Origin: Sphingopyxis sp. OPL5
GTDB lineage: Bacteria; Pseudomonadota; Alphaproteobacteria; Sphingomonadales; Sphingomonadaceae
DNA: 64,000 nucleotides
Direction: 5' to 3'
Assembly: GCF_003797775.2 (NCBI RefSeq)
Contig: NZ_CP060725.1
Coordinates: forward strand, 2,102,001 to 2,166,000
Part shown: in pieces, positions 25,051 to 35,785 of the stretch
Numbering within the stretch: position 1 is the first letter of the stretch
Layout of the letters: each line of letters starts with the position of its first letter
Notes under the pieces: generated by a model
Databases searched by the model: none
Seen by the model: the letters and a program-made list of their open reading frames with translations, nothing else
Told to the model about the DNA's origin: nothing
Position numbers and translations under genes: made by a program

Positions 25051-27447
25051 TCACCCCCGCAGCACCGCCCCGAGCTTCGCTGCCGCAGCCACCACCTTAT
25101 CCGCAATCGCCTTCAGCTCGGCCTCGGCAAAGCTTTTCTCTGCTGGTTGCAACACGACTTCGACCGCCAGGCTGACCTGACCCTCGGGCACGCCCTGCCC
25201 GGCGAAGCGGTCGAACAGGCGCGCGTCGGTGATCACCGCCTTGTCGGCGCCCTTCACCGCGCGGACGAGGTCGCCCGCCGCGAGGCTGTCGGGCGCGAGG
25301 AAGGCGAAGTCGCGGCGCACCGGCTGCAGCGCGGGCGGGGTGAAGGCGCTGCGCGCCGGGCCGCTCGCGCGCTTCGCGGGGATCGCGTCGAGGAAGATTT
25401 GCACCGCCATCACCGCGCCGTCGACGTCATAATGCCGCGCCAGCGACGGGTGCAGCGCGCCGAACTCGGCGAGCACCGCCTTGGGGCCGAGGCGCAGGGT
25501 CGCGGCCTGTCCGGGGTGCCAGATGCCGGCCTCGGCGACGGGCTCCATCACCTGCAGCCGGTCGGTCGGCGCCCCCGCGGCGTCGAGCAAAGCCAGCGCC
25601 GCGGCCTTGGCGTCATAGGCGTCGAAGGGCTGCGCCTTGCCCGCCTGCCAGCCGCGCTCGCTGCGGTTACCCGCCATCACGATGCACAGGGTCGGATGTT
25701 CGGTATCGGCCAGATAGCGGCGCCCGATCTCGAACAACCGGATACTGTCGGCGCCGCGATTCTGGTTGCGCGCCGCCGCGGCGAGCAGCCCGGGTAGCAG
25801 CGACGGGCGCATGACCTTGAGCTCCTCGCTGATCGGATTGGCGAGGCTCCACGCGCCGCCGCCGAAGGGCGCGGCCTCGCGGTCGGACACGAAGCTCCAC
25901 GTTACCGCCTCATGATAGCCGCCCGCCGCCGCAGCGCGGCGCAGCCGGCGTTCGAGCAACTGGTCGGCGGTCGCGGTCGGCTTGGCGACGCCATCGACAC
26001 GCGGCAGCGCGACCGATTCGACCGCGTCGAAGCCGGTGATACGCGTGACCTCTTCGACGATGTCGGGCGCGGCGTCGACGTCGCGGCGCCAGCTCGGCAC
26101 CGCGATGCGCCAGGGCGTGCCTTCGGTCACGCCGAAACCCAGCGATTCGAGGATCGCGCGCTGTGTCGCGGGTTCGATCGCGATGCCGCCGAGCGTCGCC
26201 GACAGCGCGGGGTCGTACTCGACCGTCTTTTCGGCCGCGGGCGGGGTGCCCGCGCGCGTCACTTCCGACGGGGTGCCGCCGCAGATCGCGAGGATATGCC
26301 CGGTGACGATCGCGGTCGCATCGTCGAGGAAGGCGGGGTCGACCCCGCGCTCGAACCGGCTGCGCGCGTCGCTGGTCAGGCCGAGCGCCTGCCCGGTCAG
26401 CGCGATGCGCTCGGGGGTGAAATAGGCGATCTCCAGCAGCACGTCGGTTGTCGTCTCGCTGCACCCGCTATGCTCGCCGCCCATGATGCCCGCGATGTCG
26501 TGGACGCCCGCGTCGTCGGCGATCACCGTCATCGTGTCGCTCAGCGTATAATCCTTGCCGTTCAGCGCGGTGACGGTCTCGCCTGGCTTCGCGCGGCGCG
26601 CGGTCAGCCCGCCGCTGAGCTGCGCGCGGTCATAGACATGGCTCGGCCGGCCGAGGTCGAGCATCGCATAGTTGGTGATGTCGACGAGCGCCGAGATCGA
26701 GCGCTGGCCGACCGCTTCCAAACGGCGGCGCATCCATTCGGGGGTGGCGACGCGGTTGTCGACGCCAGCGATGGTGCGGCCATAGAAAGCGGGACAGCCT
26801 TCCGCGTCGTTCGTCGCGATCGGCGTCGCGATGGCGCCTGCGCCCGCGATCACGGGAACCTCGAGCGGCTTCAGCGTGCCGAGCCCGGCGGCGGCGAGGT
26901 CGCGCGCGATGCCGCGCACGCCCATGCAATCCTGCCGGTTGGGGGTGATCGAAATGTCGATCACCGGCTCGCCCGCGCCACTGTAATCGGCGAAGGCGGT
27001 GCCGATGGGGGCATCGGCGGGCAATTCGATGATCCCGTCATGATCGTCGCCGAGTTCGAGTTCGCGCGTCGAGCACATCATGCCGTTCGATTCGACCCCG
27101 CGCACGGCGGCGACCTTCAATTCCATGCCGTTCGCGGGCACGACCGCGCCGGGCAGGCCGAGCACGCCGACGAGGCCGGCGCGCGCGTTGGGGGCGCCGC
27201 ACACGACGGTCAGCGGCGCGCCGCCGTTGATGTCGGGGCCGGCCTCGACGGTCAGCACCTGCAATTTGTCGGCCTGCGGATGTTTTTCGGCCGTGAGCAC
27301 GCGCGCGACGCGGAAACCGGTCAGCTTCTCGGCCGGATTCTCGATGCCTTCGACCTCATGGCCGATGCGGTTGAGCGTCGCGACGACGTCGGCGACGGTC
27401 GCCGAGGTTTCGAGATGGACCTTCAGCCAGTCGAGGGTGATCTTCAT
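25051..27447 (-). CDS. pheT: Phenylalanyl-tRNA synthetase beta subunit
   Basis: 798 aa from the ATG at 27447 ([12 protein letters not shown], the usual N-terminus). Domains in order: N-terminal tRNA-binding OB fold ([21 protein letters not shown]), B3/B4 editing region with the B5 segment after it, catalytic-like module, and a C-terminal anticodon-binding FDX-ACB domain ([30 protein letters not shown]). It forms the alpha2-beta2 enzyme with PheS. The start overlaps the pheS stop by ATGA. Confidence 0.95.
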   Translation of the reverse strand: MKITLDWLKVHLETSATVADVVATLNRIGHEVEGIENPAEKLTGFRVARVLTAEKHPQADKLQVLTVEAGPDINGGAPLTVVCGAPNARAGLVGVLGLPGAVVPANGMELKVAAVRGVESNGMMCSTRELELGDDHDGIIELPADAPIGTAFADYSGAGEPVIDISITPNRQDCMGVRGIARDLAAAGLGTLKPLEVPVIAGAGAIATPIATNDAEGCPAFYGRTIAGVDNRVATPEWMRRRLEAVGQRSISALVDITNYAMLDLGRPSHVYDRAQLSGGLTARRAKPGETVTALNGKDYTLSDTMTVIADDAGVHDIAGIMGGEHSGCSETTTDVLLEIAYFTPERIALTGQALGLTSDARSRFERGVDPAFLDDATAIVTGHILAICGGTPSEVTRAGTPPAAEKTVEYDPALSATLGGIAIEPATQRAILESLGFGVTEGTPWRIAVPSWRRDVDAAPDIVEEVTRITGFDAVESVALPRVDGVAKPTATADQLLERRLRRAAAAGGYHEAVTWSFVSDREAAPFGGGAWSLANPISEELKVMRPSLLPGLLAAAARNQNRGADSIRLFEIGRRYLADTEHPTLCIVMAGNRSERGWQAGKAQPFDAYDAKAAALALLDAAGAPTDRLQVMEPVAEAGIWHPGQAATLRLGPKAVLAEFGALHPSLARHYDVDGAVMAVQIFLDAIPAKRASGPARSAFTPPALQPVRRDFAFLAPDSLAAGDLVRAVKGADKAVITDARLFDRFAGQGVPEGQVSLAVEVVLQPAEKSFAEAELKAIADKVVAAAAKLGAVLRG

Positions 27448-28541
27448 GCCGAAATCCCCCCGCTGAGCGTCGGGACCGACAGCGCGCCGAACCCGTAGTG
27501 CGACAGCCAGCGCAGGTCGCCGTCGAAGAAGGCGCGCAGGTCGTCCATGCCATATTTGAGCATCGCGAGCCGGTCGACCCCGACCCCGAAGGCGAAGCCC
27601 TGCCACACATCGGGATCGAGCCCGCAGTTCGCGATCACGCGGCGGTTGACCATGCCGCTGCCGAGCAGCTCCATCCATGCATGGCCTTCGTCGTCGCCGT
27701 TGCCGCCGACGATCCGGCGGCCCTTTTCCTGTTTATAGCCGACATCGACCTCGGCCGAGGGTTCGGTGAAGGGGAAGTAGCTCGGGCGCAGTCGCAGCAC
27801 GATGTCGTCGCGCTCGAAATAGGCCTTGAGGAAGGTCTCGAGCGTCCATTTGAGGTGCCCCATATGGATGCCGCGGTCGATGACGAGACCTTCGACCTGG
27901 TGGAACATCGGGGTGTGCGTCGCGTCGCTGTCGCTGCGATAGACACGCCCGGGGGCTATAATCCTGATCGGCGGTTCTTTTTCCATCATCGTGCGGATCT
28001 GCACCGGCGACGTATGCGTCCGCAGCAACATCCGCTGCGCGGAACCTTCGCCAACTTCGGGAAAATAGAAGGTATCGTGCATCGCCCGCGCCGGATGCGT
28101 CTCGGGAATGTTGAGCGCGGTGAAATTGTGCCAGTCGTCCTCGATCTCGGGACCCGTCGCGACCGCGAAGCCCATGTCGGCGAAGATTTCGGCAAGTTCG
28201 TCCATCACCTGACTGACCGGATGCACGCTGCCGCGCGCGGCGGCGCCGGCGGGGAGCGTCATGTCGAGGCGTTCGTTCGCGAGCTTCGCCTCGAGCGCCG
28301 CACCTTCGAGCGCGTCCTTGCGGTCGGCGAGCGCCGCGGTCACCGCCTCGCGCAGCGTGTGGATCTGCGGGCCGACCGTCTGGCGCTCCTCGGGGGTCAT
28401 GCCGCCGAGCGTCTTGAGCAGGCCGGTGACGCTGCCCGCCTTGCCGAGCGCGGCGACGCGCAGCGCCTCGAGCGCGCCCACATCGGTCGCGGCCTCGATC
28501 GCGCCGGTCAGCTCGGCCTGCATAGCCTGGTAATCGCTCAT
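27444..28541 (-). CDS. pheS: Phenylalanyl-tRNA synthetase alpha subunit
   Basis: 365 aa from the ATG at 28541 with AGGAC upstream. An N-terminal coiled coil binds tRNA (residues 1-90). The class II catalytic core follows: [45 protein letters not shown], then [17 protein letters not shown] (motif 3). It charges tRNA-Phe with PheT, encoded directly downstream. Promoter region is 28542-28639; I saw no obvious Phe-rich attenuator leader. Confidence 0.95.
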   Translation of the reverse strand: MSDYQAMQAELTGAIEAATDVGALEALRVAALGKAGSVTGLLKTLGGMTPEERQTVGPQIHTLREAVTAALADRKDALEGAALEAKLANERLDMTLPAGAAARGSVHPVSQVMDELAEIFADMGFAVATGPEIEDDWHNFTALNIPETHPARAMHDTFYFPEVGEGSAQRMLLRTHTSPVQIRTMMEKEPPIRIIAPGRVYRSDSDATHTPMFHQVEGLVIDRGIHMGHLKWTLETFLKAYFERDDIVLRLRPSYFPFTEPSAEVDVGYKQEKGRRIVGGNGDDEGHAWMELLGSGMVNRRVIANCGLDPDVWQGFAFGVGVDRLAMLKYGMDDLRAFFDGDLRWLSHYGFGALSVPTLSGGISA

Positions 28542-28639
28542 GGTCGTTTGTCCTGCGGCGGCGGAAATGCCGCGCTTTACTGCGGCGCCGCTTGCACCGA
28601 ACGGGCGGCGCGGGTCAACCCCCGAGGGCCCGGATCGCG

Positions 28640-29542
28640 CTAGTTTCCGGGCTTGTGCAGCCCCTGTACGGCGGCTCCGATCGCGGCGGCGCGCCCGCGG
28701 GCGGCGGCACCGAGGATCGGCTTGGCGCGCGCGGCATAGGCGCGTGGACTCATCCCCATGAAGCGTTGGAAATCGCGCGTGAACTGCGCCTGGTCGTAAT
28801 AATGATAATCGAGCGTATCGATCCACGCCATCGACGGGTCGAGCATGAAGCGCGCGAGGCTGCGCAGGAAGCGCTGGCGGCGTAGCAGCAATTTGGGCGG
28901 GAAACCGAAAGCGCGGCGGCTCAGCCGCTCGACCGAGCGTTCGGACAAGCCGAGCTTGTCGGCCAGTTCGGCGACGCTGCCGAGATCGTCGTCGATCAGC
29001 GCGCCGTGCGCGGCAAGGATCGCCGGGTCGTCGCGCGGCGCACCGTCCAGCAGGCCGGTGAAATGATCGTCGATCGCCTGCGCCGCGGCTTCGACGTCGT
29101 TGGCCTGCCGCAATTTTCCGGCCAGCGGGGCGAGCGCGGCAAAGGCGGGGTGCGCGGCGCCATCGACGAAGCGGTCGGCCATCTCCTCGGCCGGAATCGC
29201 AAAGAATTTCGCCCAGCCCGCCGGCAGGATGCCGATCCCCCAGGTGCGCATGCTGCCGACCGAGAAATAGGTCGCCTTGCTGGTCGGACCGGTGACGTTG
29301 AAATTCGGCGCAGGCACCACCGGATCGTTCCCGATCGCGCTCAACGTCGTGTCGCCCTCTATGAAGCGCATGTTCGCCCATTCGGGGTGCAGATAATCCT
29401 CGATGCGCACACCCGCCGGCGCCTCGACCTCGGTCAGATAGATGATGCTCGAATAGGGCCGCAGCGCCGCGGACACGGGAAAAAAGCGCGTCGCCACGCG
29501 CACGTCGGTGCCTTGCCCCGAATGACTGGTCTCATCCGTCAT
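28640..29542 (-). CDS. AraC family transcriptional regulator
   Basis: 300 aa from the ATG at 29542, preceded by GAAGGG. The N-terminal 190 residues ([19 protein letters not shown], then [20 protein letters not shown]) form an effector or sensing region without a clear ligand family. The C-terminal AraC double helix-turn-helix is complete ([33 protein letters not shown], then [23 protein letters not shown]). The target is unknown. It is transcribed away from rplT over a 327-base gap. Confidence 0.85.
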   Translation of the reverse strand: MTDETSHSGQGTDVRVATRFFPVSAALRPYSSIIYLTEVEAPAGVRIEDYLHPEWANMRFIEGDTTLSAIGNDPVVPAPNFNVTGPTSKATYFSVGSMRTWGIGILPAGWAKFFAIPAEEMADRFVDGAAHPAFAALAPLAGKLRQANDVEAAAQAIDDHFTGLLDGAPRDDPAILAAHGALIDDDLGSVAELADKLGLSERSVERLSRRAFGFPPKLLLRRQRFLRSLARFMLDPSMAWIDTLDYHYYDQAQFTRDFQRFMGMSPRAYAARAKPILGAAARGRAAAIGAAVQGLHKPGN

Positions 29543-29869
29543 GACGCCGCACCCTTCGCACCTATGCGAAAAAAAACAACAGGCTAAGCGATTCCTTTGT
29601 CGGGTTTTTACAATTCTTCCGCGGCGCGCGACCGCATATGTCGCGGCAAGGAACATCTTCCACCGGCCGGCGGCTTTCTGCGACCCACGGCTTTTCGGTT
29701 CGGAGGGAGGGGGGCGGTGCGTCGTTTACGATCATCGTCGGAACGGCGCGAGGGGCAACCTTCGCGCCGTTTCTGTTTGTGGCGGCCCGCCGGCAAATGG
29801 TGCGGGCACGAAAAAGGGCGGCCCCTCGCGGGACCGCCCTTATGTCTTTGTCGCGATGATGCCCGGAGC
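29543..29869. other. Intergenic stretch between AraC regulator and rplT (no gene)
   Basis: 327 bases without a credible coding region. It holds the promoter side of the AraC gene (an A-run near 29572 and AT-rich sequence to about 29615), a perfect 10-bp stem-loop at 29742-29771 followed on the plus strand by TCTGTTTG, and the rplT terminator at 29814-29841. Whether the first stem-loop ends a plus-strand transcript cannot be decided here. Confidence 0.5.
29811..29841 (-). terminator. Rho-independent terminator of rpmI-rplT
   Basis: 8-bp perfect stem AAGGGCGG/CCGCCCTT (29814-29821 with 29834-29841), followed on the minus strand by the T-run complementary to the A-run at 29811-29815. It lies just after the rplT stop. 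Confidence 0.85.
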
Positions 29870-30235
29870 TCAGGCCGCCTTGGGCAGTGCCGCCTTCGCC
29901 TGCGCGATGATCGCGGCGAACACGCCGCCTTCGTTCATCGCCAGGTCGGCCATGACCTTGCGGTCGAGGTCGACACCCGCCAGCTTCACGCCGTGCATGA
30001 ACTGCGAATAGGTCAGGCCTTCGGCGCGAACCGCGGCGTTGATACGCTGGATCCACAGGGCGCGGAAGTTCCGCTTTTTGACCTTACGGTCGCGATAAGC
30101 GTATTGGCCGGCCTTTTCGACCGCCTGCTTGGCAACGCGAATGGTGTTCTTGCGACGGCCGTAATAGCCCTTCGCCTGTTCCAATACGCGTTTGTGCTTG
30201 GCGCGCGTGGTGACGCCGCGTTTGATGCGTGACAT
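29870..30235 (-). CDS. rplT: 50S ribosomal protein L20
   Basis: 121 aa, full length and highly conserved ([28 protein letters not shown] start style, [21 protein letters not shown], then [10 protein letters not shown]). It binds 23S rRNA early in large-subunit assembly. It is co-transcribed with rpmI, 13 bases apart, and followed by its own terminator. The usual upstream partner infC is absent, so this is a rpmI-rplT pair with a separate promoter. Confidence 0.97.
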   Translation of the reverse strand: MSRIKRGVTTRAKHKRVLEQAKGYYGRRKNTIRVAKQAVEKAGQYAYRDRKVKKRNFRALWIQRINAAVRAEGLTYSQFMHGVKLAGVDLDRKVMADLAMNEGGVFAAIIAQAKAALPKAA

Positions 30236-30248
30236 GGCTTAGCGCTCC

Positions 30249-30452
30249 TTACTTCAGGCCATAGGGCGCCCAGAGGCGCACATGGGCCACATCCGAATCG
30301 CTCAGCACGCTGGTGCCGCGGTTGGTGCGGATATATTTGGCATTGTGGTTGATCAGGCGGTGGCGCTTGCCGGCGACGCCGTGCTTCACCTTGCCCGAGG
30401 CGGTGAATTTGAAGCGCTTCTTCACACCGCTCTTGGTCTTCAGCTTGGGCAT
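30249..30452 (-). CDS. rpmI: 50S ribosomal protein L35
   Basis: 67 aa, standard ([36 protein letters not shown]). The ATG at 30452 has a strong AAGGAG site. It precedes rplT in a two-gene operon. Cytoplasmic, part of the large ribosomal subunit. Confidence 0.97.
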   Translation of the reverse strand: MPKLKTKSGVKKRFKFTASGKVKHGVAGKRHRLINHNAKYIRTNRGTSVLSDSDVAHVRLWAPYGLK

Positions 30453-30529
30453 TTTGGTCTCCTTTGGAAGTCCGTTTGCGTAGCGGCATGGCAGCCCTTT
30501 CAGCCAGCCGTTACAATCGGAAGCGGCGC

Positions 30530-30557
30530 GCCTAGAAGGATTCGCCCGGAAATGCAA
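30530..30557 (-). promoter_or_regulatory. Possible promoter of rpmI-rplT
   Basis: On the minus strand TTGCAT (30552-30557) is followed after 16 bases by CTAGGC (30530-30535), leaving about 75 bases of leader before rpmI. Matches to consensus are modest; the placement without infC upstream makes a promoter here necessary. Confidence 0.35.
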
Positions 30558-30581
30558 GCCTTGCGGTCCATTCCCAGGAAA

Positions 30582-30611
30582 GAACGGGCCGCCGTTTCCG
30601 GCGCCCCGTTC
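30582..30611 (-). terminator. Stem-loop after the beta-barrel gene
   Basis: 12-bp arms (30582-30593 and 30600-30611) with a single mismatch and loop GTTTCC. On the minus strand it is followed only by TTTCC, so it is a weak terminator candidate between the barrel gene and rpmI. Confidence 0.45.
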
Positions 30612-30624
30612 CGTCCCGCCATGC

Positions 30625-31209
30625 TCAGAAGCGGACGCCGAGCGCGACGCCAGCGTGGCGACGCTGGAAATTGATGCCGCCGATGCGGCCATTGTCGCCA
30701 TAGCCGAATTCGACGCGGCCATAGAATTGCTCGCCGAAACCATGTTCATAGCCGACCGCACCCTGGAAGCCCGATCCGCTCTCGGTGGCGCGCAGCGCGC
30801 CGCTCTGCGCTTCGACGCGCAGCTTGGCATAGCCGACCTTGCCATAGATCTGGCCCTTCGACCCGATCGCATAGCCGAGGTGCAAGCCGGCGCCGAGATT
30901 GTCCTTGACCTTCAGCGTGTCGATGCCGTCGCTGGCCTCGACCGACGATTTTTCGAAGGTGACATAGGGGCCAACCACGAACGACGAGCCGACGGCGACG
31001 TCGAAGCCCGCTTCGCCGCCCCACGCGACCGCGCTGCCGACCTTGTAGACATCGTTGTTCTGGGCGATGCTGCTGACCGTCGGCGTTTCATAGACGGCGC
31101 GCGCTTCGATACGGAAACCCGCCTTGGCATTGCCTGCATCGTCTTCCTGCGCGAGCGCGGGCGAAGCAAAACCGGCCGCGAGGATCGCAGCCACAATCAT
31201 ATTTTTCAC
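30625..31209 (-). CDS. Small outer membrane beta-barrel protein
   Basis: 194 aa. The GTG at 31209 has GGGGG six bases upstream, better placed than the ATG at 31200. Signal peptide [18 protein letters not shown], then about eight alternating strands ([66 protein letters not shown]) and a terminal barrel strand GVALGVRF with final Phe. It resembles the opacity/OmpA-barrel porin-like class. Role unknown: adhesion, stability or a narrow channel are possible. A 7-bp hairpin at 31230-31247 lies in its leader. Confidence 0.75.
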   Translation of the reverse strand: MKNMIVAAILAAGFASPALAQEDDAGNAKAGFRIEARAVYETPTVSSIAQNNDVYKVGSAVAWGGEAGFDVAVGSSFVVGPYVTFEKSSVEASDGIDTLKVKDNLGAGLHLGYAIGSKGQIYGKVGYAKLRVEAQSGALRATESGSGFQGAVGYEHGFGEQFYGRVEFGYGDNGRIGGINFQRRHAGVALGVRF

Positions 31210-31334
31210 GAAATACCCCCTGTTTAGAAGACGCTGGGTTCAGCGTCGCGGGGGCGATTAGCCGTTTGGGCGACAGAGTAAAGCGACATTGCGTTCGCAA
31301 TGCCAACGGCCTGCGAAGGCGATGACCGCTCGCC

Positions 31335-32114
31335 TCAATGGTGGCAGGCGAGTCCCTCGACCACATCCTCGAGCCGCGCCGGATCGCCGAGTGCGATGAC
31401 ATGGCCCTCGCTCTCGCTGTGGAGCGGATCGCCGTTCCAGTCGCACATCGTTCCACCCGCGCCCTCGACGACGGGGACCAGCGCGGCAAAGTCGTGAAGC
31501 TTCAACCCGGCCTCGACCACCAGATCGATATGGCCGCTGCTCAGCAGCCCGTAATTGTAACAGTCGCCGCCAAAGACCATGCGCTTGTGCGCGGTCTGCG
31601 CCGCCAGTGCCATGAAATGCTCGCCGTCATGGTCGCTGAAATATTGCGGGCCCGTCGTCGCGAGCACCGCGTCGGACAGGTTGCGGCAGCTGCGCGTGCG
31701 TGCGGGTTTGCCGTTGAACAGGGTCGGCTGTCCCATTGCCCCCACCCAGCGTTCGCCCGCGATCGGCTGGTCGATGATGCCCAGCACGGGCCAGCCGTCT
31801 TGCAGCAGCGCGATCAGCGTGCCGAAGATCGGCCGGCCGGCCATGAAGCTGACGGTGCCGTCGATCGGGTCGAGCACCCACTGGCGCGAGGCGTCGGGAC
31901 GCTCGGCGCCATATTCCTCGCCGATGATGCCATCGCGCGGGGCTTCGGCGTCGAGCAGGCGGCGCATCGCGGCCTCGGCTGCGCGGTCAGCTTCGGTGAC
32001 GGGCGATGCGTCGGCCTTTGCCTCATGCTGATAGGCGGAACGGAACAGCGGGCGGATCGCGGCGCCGGCGGCGTCGGCGAGGCGGTTGGCGAGGGCAATG
32101 TCTTCGGCGCGCAT
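31335..32114 (-). CDS. hisN: Inositol monophosphatase-family phosphatase, HisN-type histidinol-phosphatase
   Basis: 259 aa from the ATG at 32114 with GGAG upstream. Metal-binding motifs of the family: GEEYG (Glu of motif A), WVLDPIDGTVSFMAGRP (DPIDGT), and LHDFAALVPVVEGAGG (the C-terminal DxxA...GG). The GGDCYNYGLLSSGHIDLVVE segment fits HisN rather than SuhB. HisN would dephosphorylate histidinol phosphate in histidine synthesis; another inositol- or nucleotide-phosphatase role cannot be excluded. It is downstream of the phospholipase D gene, on the same strand. Confidence 0.75.
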   Translation of the reverse strand: MRAEDIALANRLADAAGAAIRPLFRSAYQHEAKADASPVTEADRAAEAAMRRLLDAEAPRDGIIGEEYGAERPDASRQWVLDPIDGTVSFMAGRPIFGTLIALLQDGWPVLGIIDQPIAGERWVGAMGQPTLFNGKPARTRSCRNLSDAVLATTGPQYFSDHDGEHFMALAAQTAHKRMVFGGDCYNYGLLSSGHIDLVVEAGLKLHDFAALVPVVEGAGGTMCDWNGDPLHSESEGHVIALGDPARLEDVVEGLACHH

Positions 32115-32169
32115 GGGAACTCCAATGGAGTGGCAATCGAGCGCCAATGCCATGCCCGCCGGTGTGAGG

Positions 32170-33780
32170 CTAGAGCAGCCAGTCGATCGGCAGGTGCGAC
32201 AGCAGCCACACGCCGGTGCGGTTCCACGCCGTGGTTGCCGGTTCGGTGGCCAGGATGCTTTGCCGCCCGTCGGTGGATATGCCCCATTGCAATGTGCCTT
32301 CCGGCGACAGCGTCACGGCGTAGCTGTGATCGGGCAAGCGTGCGTGCAGCCCGTCGGCGACCAGCCCGGACAGATAGGGGCTGTCGATCAGGAAGCCCAT
32401 TTCGCAATTGAGTTCGGCCGACCGCGGATCGAAATTGAACGAACCGACGAACAGCAGCCGGCGATCGACGACGAAGGTCTTGGCGTGCAGGCTTTCGCCG
32501 CCGCCGCTGAATCGGGTCGCGCTGTGGGGGCTTTCTTCGGCATGTCCTTTGGGACCGGGCCGGACCTCGAACAACCGAACACCGGCTTCGAGCAGGGGCA
32601 TGCGCTTCTTGACATAGCCGGCGTGGACCAGCGGGACGTCGGTAACCGCAAAGCTGTTGGTCACGACGAGCGTATCGACCTTGCGCCGGGCGAGGCCGGT
32701 GAGCAGGTCGGTACCCGAGCCGGCCGGCACGAAATAGCCCGAAACCAGGTCGAAGCTGCCCTGCGCGCCGGCGATCACCGGTTTCAACCGGTTGATCAGC
32801 AGCGATTCGGGCGGTTCGGCCCCGAGCGCCTTTGCCGGATCGTCGCTGAACAGCCGGACCTCCGTCCATTGCCAGTTCAGCGTCTGGGTCATCGCATCCC
32901 GAATGAAGGCGGTCGCCGCGATGGCCGCGCGATATTGCCGTCCGCGTTCGCTGTCCGATTCGGGTGGGTCGCGCAGCGCCGGCATCGGCTCGCCGCCATC
33001 GGCGGCGATCAGCAATTCGGCCGGATAAGCCGACCGGCTGTTCCAATAGCGGTCGAATTGCGCCGACACCTCGGGCAGCACCGCGCCGATCGCCAGCGCG
33101 TCCATGTCGATGAACAAGCCGTCCTGTTCGGCGCCGAAATATTCGTCGCCGACATTGCGCCCGCCGACGATCGTTACCGCGCCGTCGATGGTCAGCGACT
33201 TGTTGTGCATCCGCCGGTTGAGGCGTGGAAAAGCGAAGAGGTAATTGGCCGCGCGGACCGACCGCAGGGTCAGCGGGTTGAACAATCGCACCTCGATGCG
33301 CGGATGGGCGTTCGCGCCGACCAGCATCGGGTCGAGTCCGGCCGTGGTGTTATCATCGATCAGCAGGCGGACGTGGACGCCGCGGTCGGCCGCCCTGACC
33401 AGTTCGGCGAGTAGAATGCGCCCCGACAGGTCGTTGTTCCAAATATAATATTGCAGGTCGACCGACCGTTCGGCGGCGCGGATCATCTCGACCCGCGCGG
33501 CAAAGGCGTCGAGCGCATCGGGGAGCAGATAGATGCCGCTTTGCCCCGGGTGCCGCGCCGACACCGGGGCGATCGCCGCCGCGATCGGCGTGCCCTGACC
33601 GTCGAGGGCCGCGCTGGCGCGCCGGCCGTCGAGCGACGGGAGCGGGAATGCCGCCCAAAGCGCCAGTGCCAGCAATGCAAAGCTTCCGGTCGCGAAAACC
33701 AGCGACGTCAACATGCGTCGCAAGAGCCTTTTCCGGCGCGATGACCGCTGTTCAGGAATTTTGTCATCGCCGTGCCCCAT
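32170..33780 (-). CDS. Phospholipase D family protein (cardiolipin synthase ClsC-like)
   Basis: 536 aa from the ATG at 33780 after GAGGAAGG. One N-terminal membrane anchor (SLVFATGSFALLALALWAAF). Two HKD catalytic motifs are present: HNKSLTIDGAVTIVGGRN in the first half and HAKTFVVDRRLLFVGSFNFD in the second, as needed for one active site per chain. Length and the paired HxK(x4)D motifs point to ClsC-type cardiolipin synthesis by transphosphatidylation. A phospholipase acting on other lipids is the alternative. Confidence 0.8.
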   Translation of the reverse strand: MGHGDDKIPEQRSSRRKRLLRRMLTSLVFATGSFALLALALWAAFPLPSLDGRRASAALDGQGTPIAAAIAPVSARHPGQSGIYLLPDALDAFAARVEMIRAAERSVDLQYYIWNNDLSGRILLAELVRAADRGVHVRLLIDDNTTAGLDPMLVGANAHPRIEVRLFNPLTLRSVRAANYLFAFPRLNRRMHNKSLTIDGAVTIVGGRNVGDEYFGAEQDGLFIDMDALAIGAVLPEVSAQFDRYWNSRSAYPAELLIAADGGEPMPALRDPPESDSERGRQYRAAIAATAFIRDAMTQTLNWQWTEVRLFSDDPAKALGAEPPESLLINRLKPVIAGAQGSFDLVSGYFVPAGSGTDLLTGLARRKVDTLVVTNSFAVTDVPLVHAGYVKKRMPLLEAGVRLFEVRPGPKGHAEESPHSATRFSGGGESLHAKTFVVDRRLLFVGSFNFDPRSAELNCEMGFLIDSPYLSGLVADGLHARLPDHSYAVTLSPEGTLQWGISTDGRQSILATEPATTAWNRTGVWLLSHLPIDWLL

Positions 33781-33844
33781 GTCGTGCCTTCCTCGCGCCA
33801 AGTCTGGGCGCAAAGCGGGGGCAAGGCAATCCGGCGGTCGCGCC

Positions 33845-34780
33845 TCAGTCGAACAGGCTGCTGACCGAGCTTTCGTCGGCGATGCGCTTGATCGCCTCAC
33901 CGAGCAACGGCGCAACGGTCAGCGCGCGGACCTTGCCGCTGTCGTTGACCGCGTCGGTCGGCTGGATCGAATCGGTGATCACCAGTTCGGTGAGCTCGCT
34001 CGCATCGACGCGCGCGACCGCACCGCCCGACAGCACACCGTGGGTGCAATAGGCGACGACACCCTCGGCGCCCGCCGCCTTCAGCGCCGCGGCGGCGTTG
34101 CACAAAGTGCCCGCCGAATCGACGATATCGTCGATCAGGATGCAGAAACGCCCCTTCACGTCGCCGATGATGTTCATGACTTCCGATTCGCCGGCGCGTT
34201 CGCGGCGCTTGTCGACGATCGCCAGAGGGGCGTTGTCGAGCCGTTTGGCGAGCGCGCGGGCGCGCACCACGCCGCCGACGTCGGGCGACACGACCATCAG
34301 ATTCTTGCCTGCGAAGCGCGCCTGGATGTCGGCGCTCATCACCGGTGCGGCATAGAGATTGTCGGTCGGGATATCGAAGAAGCCCTGGATCTGCCCCGCG
34401 TGCAGGTCGATCGCGAGCACCCGGTCAGCGCCCGAGGTGGTGATCAGGTTGGCGACGAGCTTGGCCGAGATCGGGGTGCGCGGGCCGGGTTTGCGATCCT
34501 GCCGGGCATAGCCGAAATAGGGAACGACCGCGGTGATGCGCTTCGCCGAGGCGCGGCGCAGCGCGTCGTTGATGATCAACAGTTCCATCAGATTGTCGTT
34601 CGCGGGGTAGTTGGTCGGCTGGACGACAAAGACATCCTGGCCGCGGACATTTTCGTGGATTTCGACGAACACTTCCTCGTCGGCGAAGCGCCGGACGCTG
34701 GTGTCGGTCAGCGGCAGTTCCAGATAGTCGGCGATGGCGCGCGCCAGCGGCAGGTTGCTGTTGCCGGAGATCAGTTTCAT
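33845..34780 (-). CDS. prs: Ribose-phosphate pyrophosphokinase
   Basis: 311 aa. PRPP synthase motifs in order: [31 protein letters not shown] (ATP flag region), [33 protein letters not shown] and the PRPP loop [10 protein letters not shown]. It makes PRPP for purine, pyrimidine, NAD, His and Trp synthesis, so nadE and hisN nearby are metabolic customers, though probably not co-regulated. Confidence 0.95.
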   Translation of the reverse strand: MKLISGNSNLPLARAIADYLELPLTDTSVRRFADEEVFVEIHENVRGQDVFVVQPTNYPANDNLMELLIINDALRRASAKRITAVVPYFGYARQDRKPGPRTPISAKLVANLITTSGADRVLAIDLHAGQIQGFFDIPTDNLYAAPVMSADIQARFAGKNLMVVSPDVGGVVRARALAKRLDNAPLAIVDKRRERAGESEVMNIIGDVKGRFCILIDDIVDSAGTLCNAAAALKAAGAEGVVAYCTHGVLSGGAVARVDASELTELVITDSIQPTDAVNDSGKVRALTVAPLLGEAIKRIADESSVSSLFD

Positions 34781-34849
34781 GGGGTGCGACGCCCTTTCGC
34801 GCGGGAATGATGCGCGGCCCTTAGCCAGCCGGGGCGCGAAGGGGAAGAC

Positions 34850-35656
34850 CTAAAGCCACCCCGCCGCGCGCAACGCGGGCATCATATCGCGCGCGACCGG
34901 TGCTTCGTGGCCACCTTTCAGGACGATCACCGCGGTGCGGCCTTCGCGGCGCACGCTTTCGACCGCGTCCCTGGCGACCCACCAGCTGCGGTGAATACGC
35001 AGGCCGTCGGCGTCGCCGAGCCGATCGATCGCGTCGCGCATCCGCATCAGCACCATCTCCTCGCGGCCTTCGCCGATGATGCGAACATAATGATCCTCGC
35101 CCTTCAGCGCGCGCACCGGGCCGAAACCGGGTGGCAGCAGCAAGGCGGCGGCGACTGGTTCGGGTGGCGACGGCGCGGGCCCGGGAACAGGGGCTGCAGC
35201 CAACGGCGGCCCCGCCAACGCAGGGGTCGCCTCGGATGCGGCCGCATCGCGCCGGAAGACCGCGCCCATGGCGATCGAGACGACCGCCGAGACGACCCAA
35301 ATATAGAGGTACATCGTCCAGAAGCCCGGCCAGCGCAGCGCCGCGGCGAAATCCATGCGCATCGCCATCATCGTGATGATCAGCGTCAGCGGCACGCTCG
35401 CGACGACGAGCGCGAGCAAAGTGCCGGCAACGCGCGGCATCCCGGTGGCTTCGCACAGCCAGCTGGCGACCACGCCGGTCGGGCGAAACAGCGCATAGCC
35501 GGCGAGCAACCAGATCACCCAGCTCAGCATCCGCTGCGCCGGCGGAGCGTCGAATGTGCCGAAGGGGCCGAGCAGCCCGATCAGCAGCCCGAGCGCCACC
35601 ATCACCAGCAATTCAATCGTCAGCCTTTTCGCCATGTCGCGTCTTGTGTCTGCCAT
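34850..35656 (-). CDS. Membrane-anchored LytTR DNA-binding regulator
   Basis: 268 aa from the ATG at 35656; an internal ATG at 35635 is an alternative and neither has a strong ribosome binding site. Four membrane segments (ELLVMVALGLLIGLLGPFGTF, MLSWVIWLLAGYALF, GTLLALVVASVPLTLIITMM, FWTMYLYIWVVSAVVSIAM), a Pro/Ala linker, and a C-terminal LytTR domain (GEDHYVRIIGEGREEMVLMRMRDAI, GLRIHRSWWVARDAVESV). No receiver domain. It is divergent from a DUF2306 gene with about 130 bases between, the usual arrangement for a regulator and its target. Confidence 0.8.
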   Translation of the reverse strand: MADTRRDMAKRLTIELLVMVALGLLIGLLGPFGTFDAPPAQRMLSWVIWLLAGYALFRPTGVVASWLCEATGMPRVAGTLLALVVASVPLTLIITMMAMRMDFAAALRWPGFWTMYLYIWVVSAVVSIAMGAVFRRDAAASEATPALAGPPLAAAPVPGPAPSPPEPVAAALLLPPGFGPVRALKGEDHYVRIIGEGREEMVLMRMRDAIDRLGDADGLRIHRSWWVARDAVESVRREGRTAVIVLKGGHEAPVARDMMPALRAAGWL

Positions 35657-35785
35657 TTCACGAAGCGTCAATCGGCGAAGCAGCCTGTTTTGCGAAGAAA
35701 TCCGCCGTTTTTGCGAAGCCCTGCTTGCCCGCGAACGGCGCCGAGGCAGGGACAGGGCATCGTATCGACCAACGGGGATTTCATC

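Noticed and set aside
31230..31247. 7-bp hairpin before the beta-barrel gene as a riboswitch or thermometer
   Set aside because: Small and simple, does not cover the ribosome binding site; nothing beyond a hairpin can be claimed.
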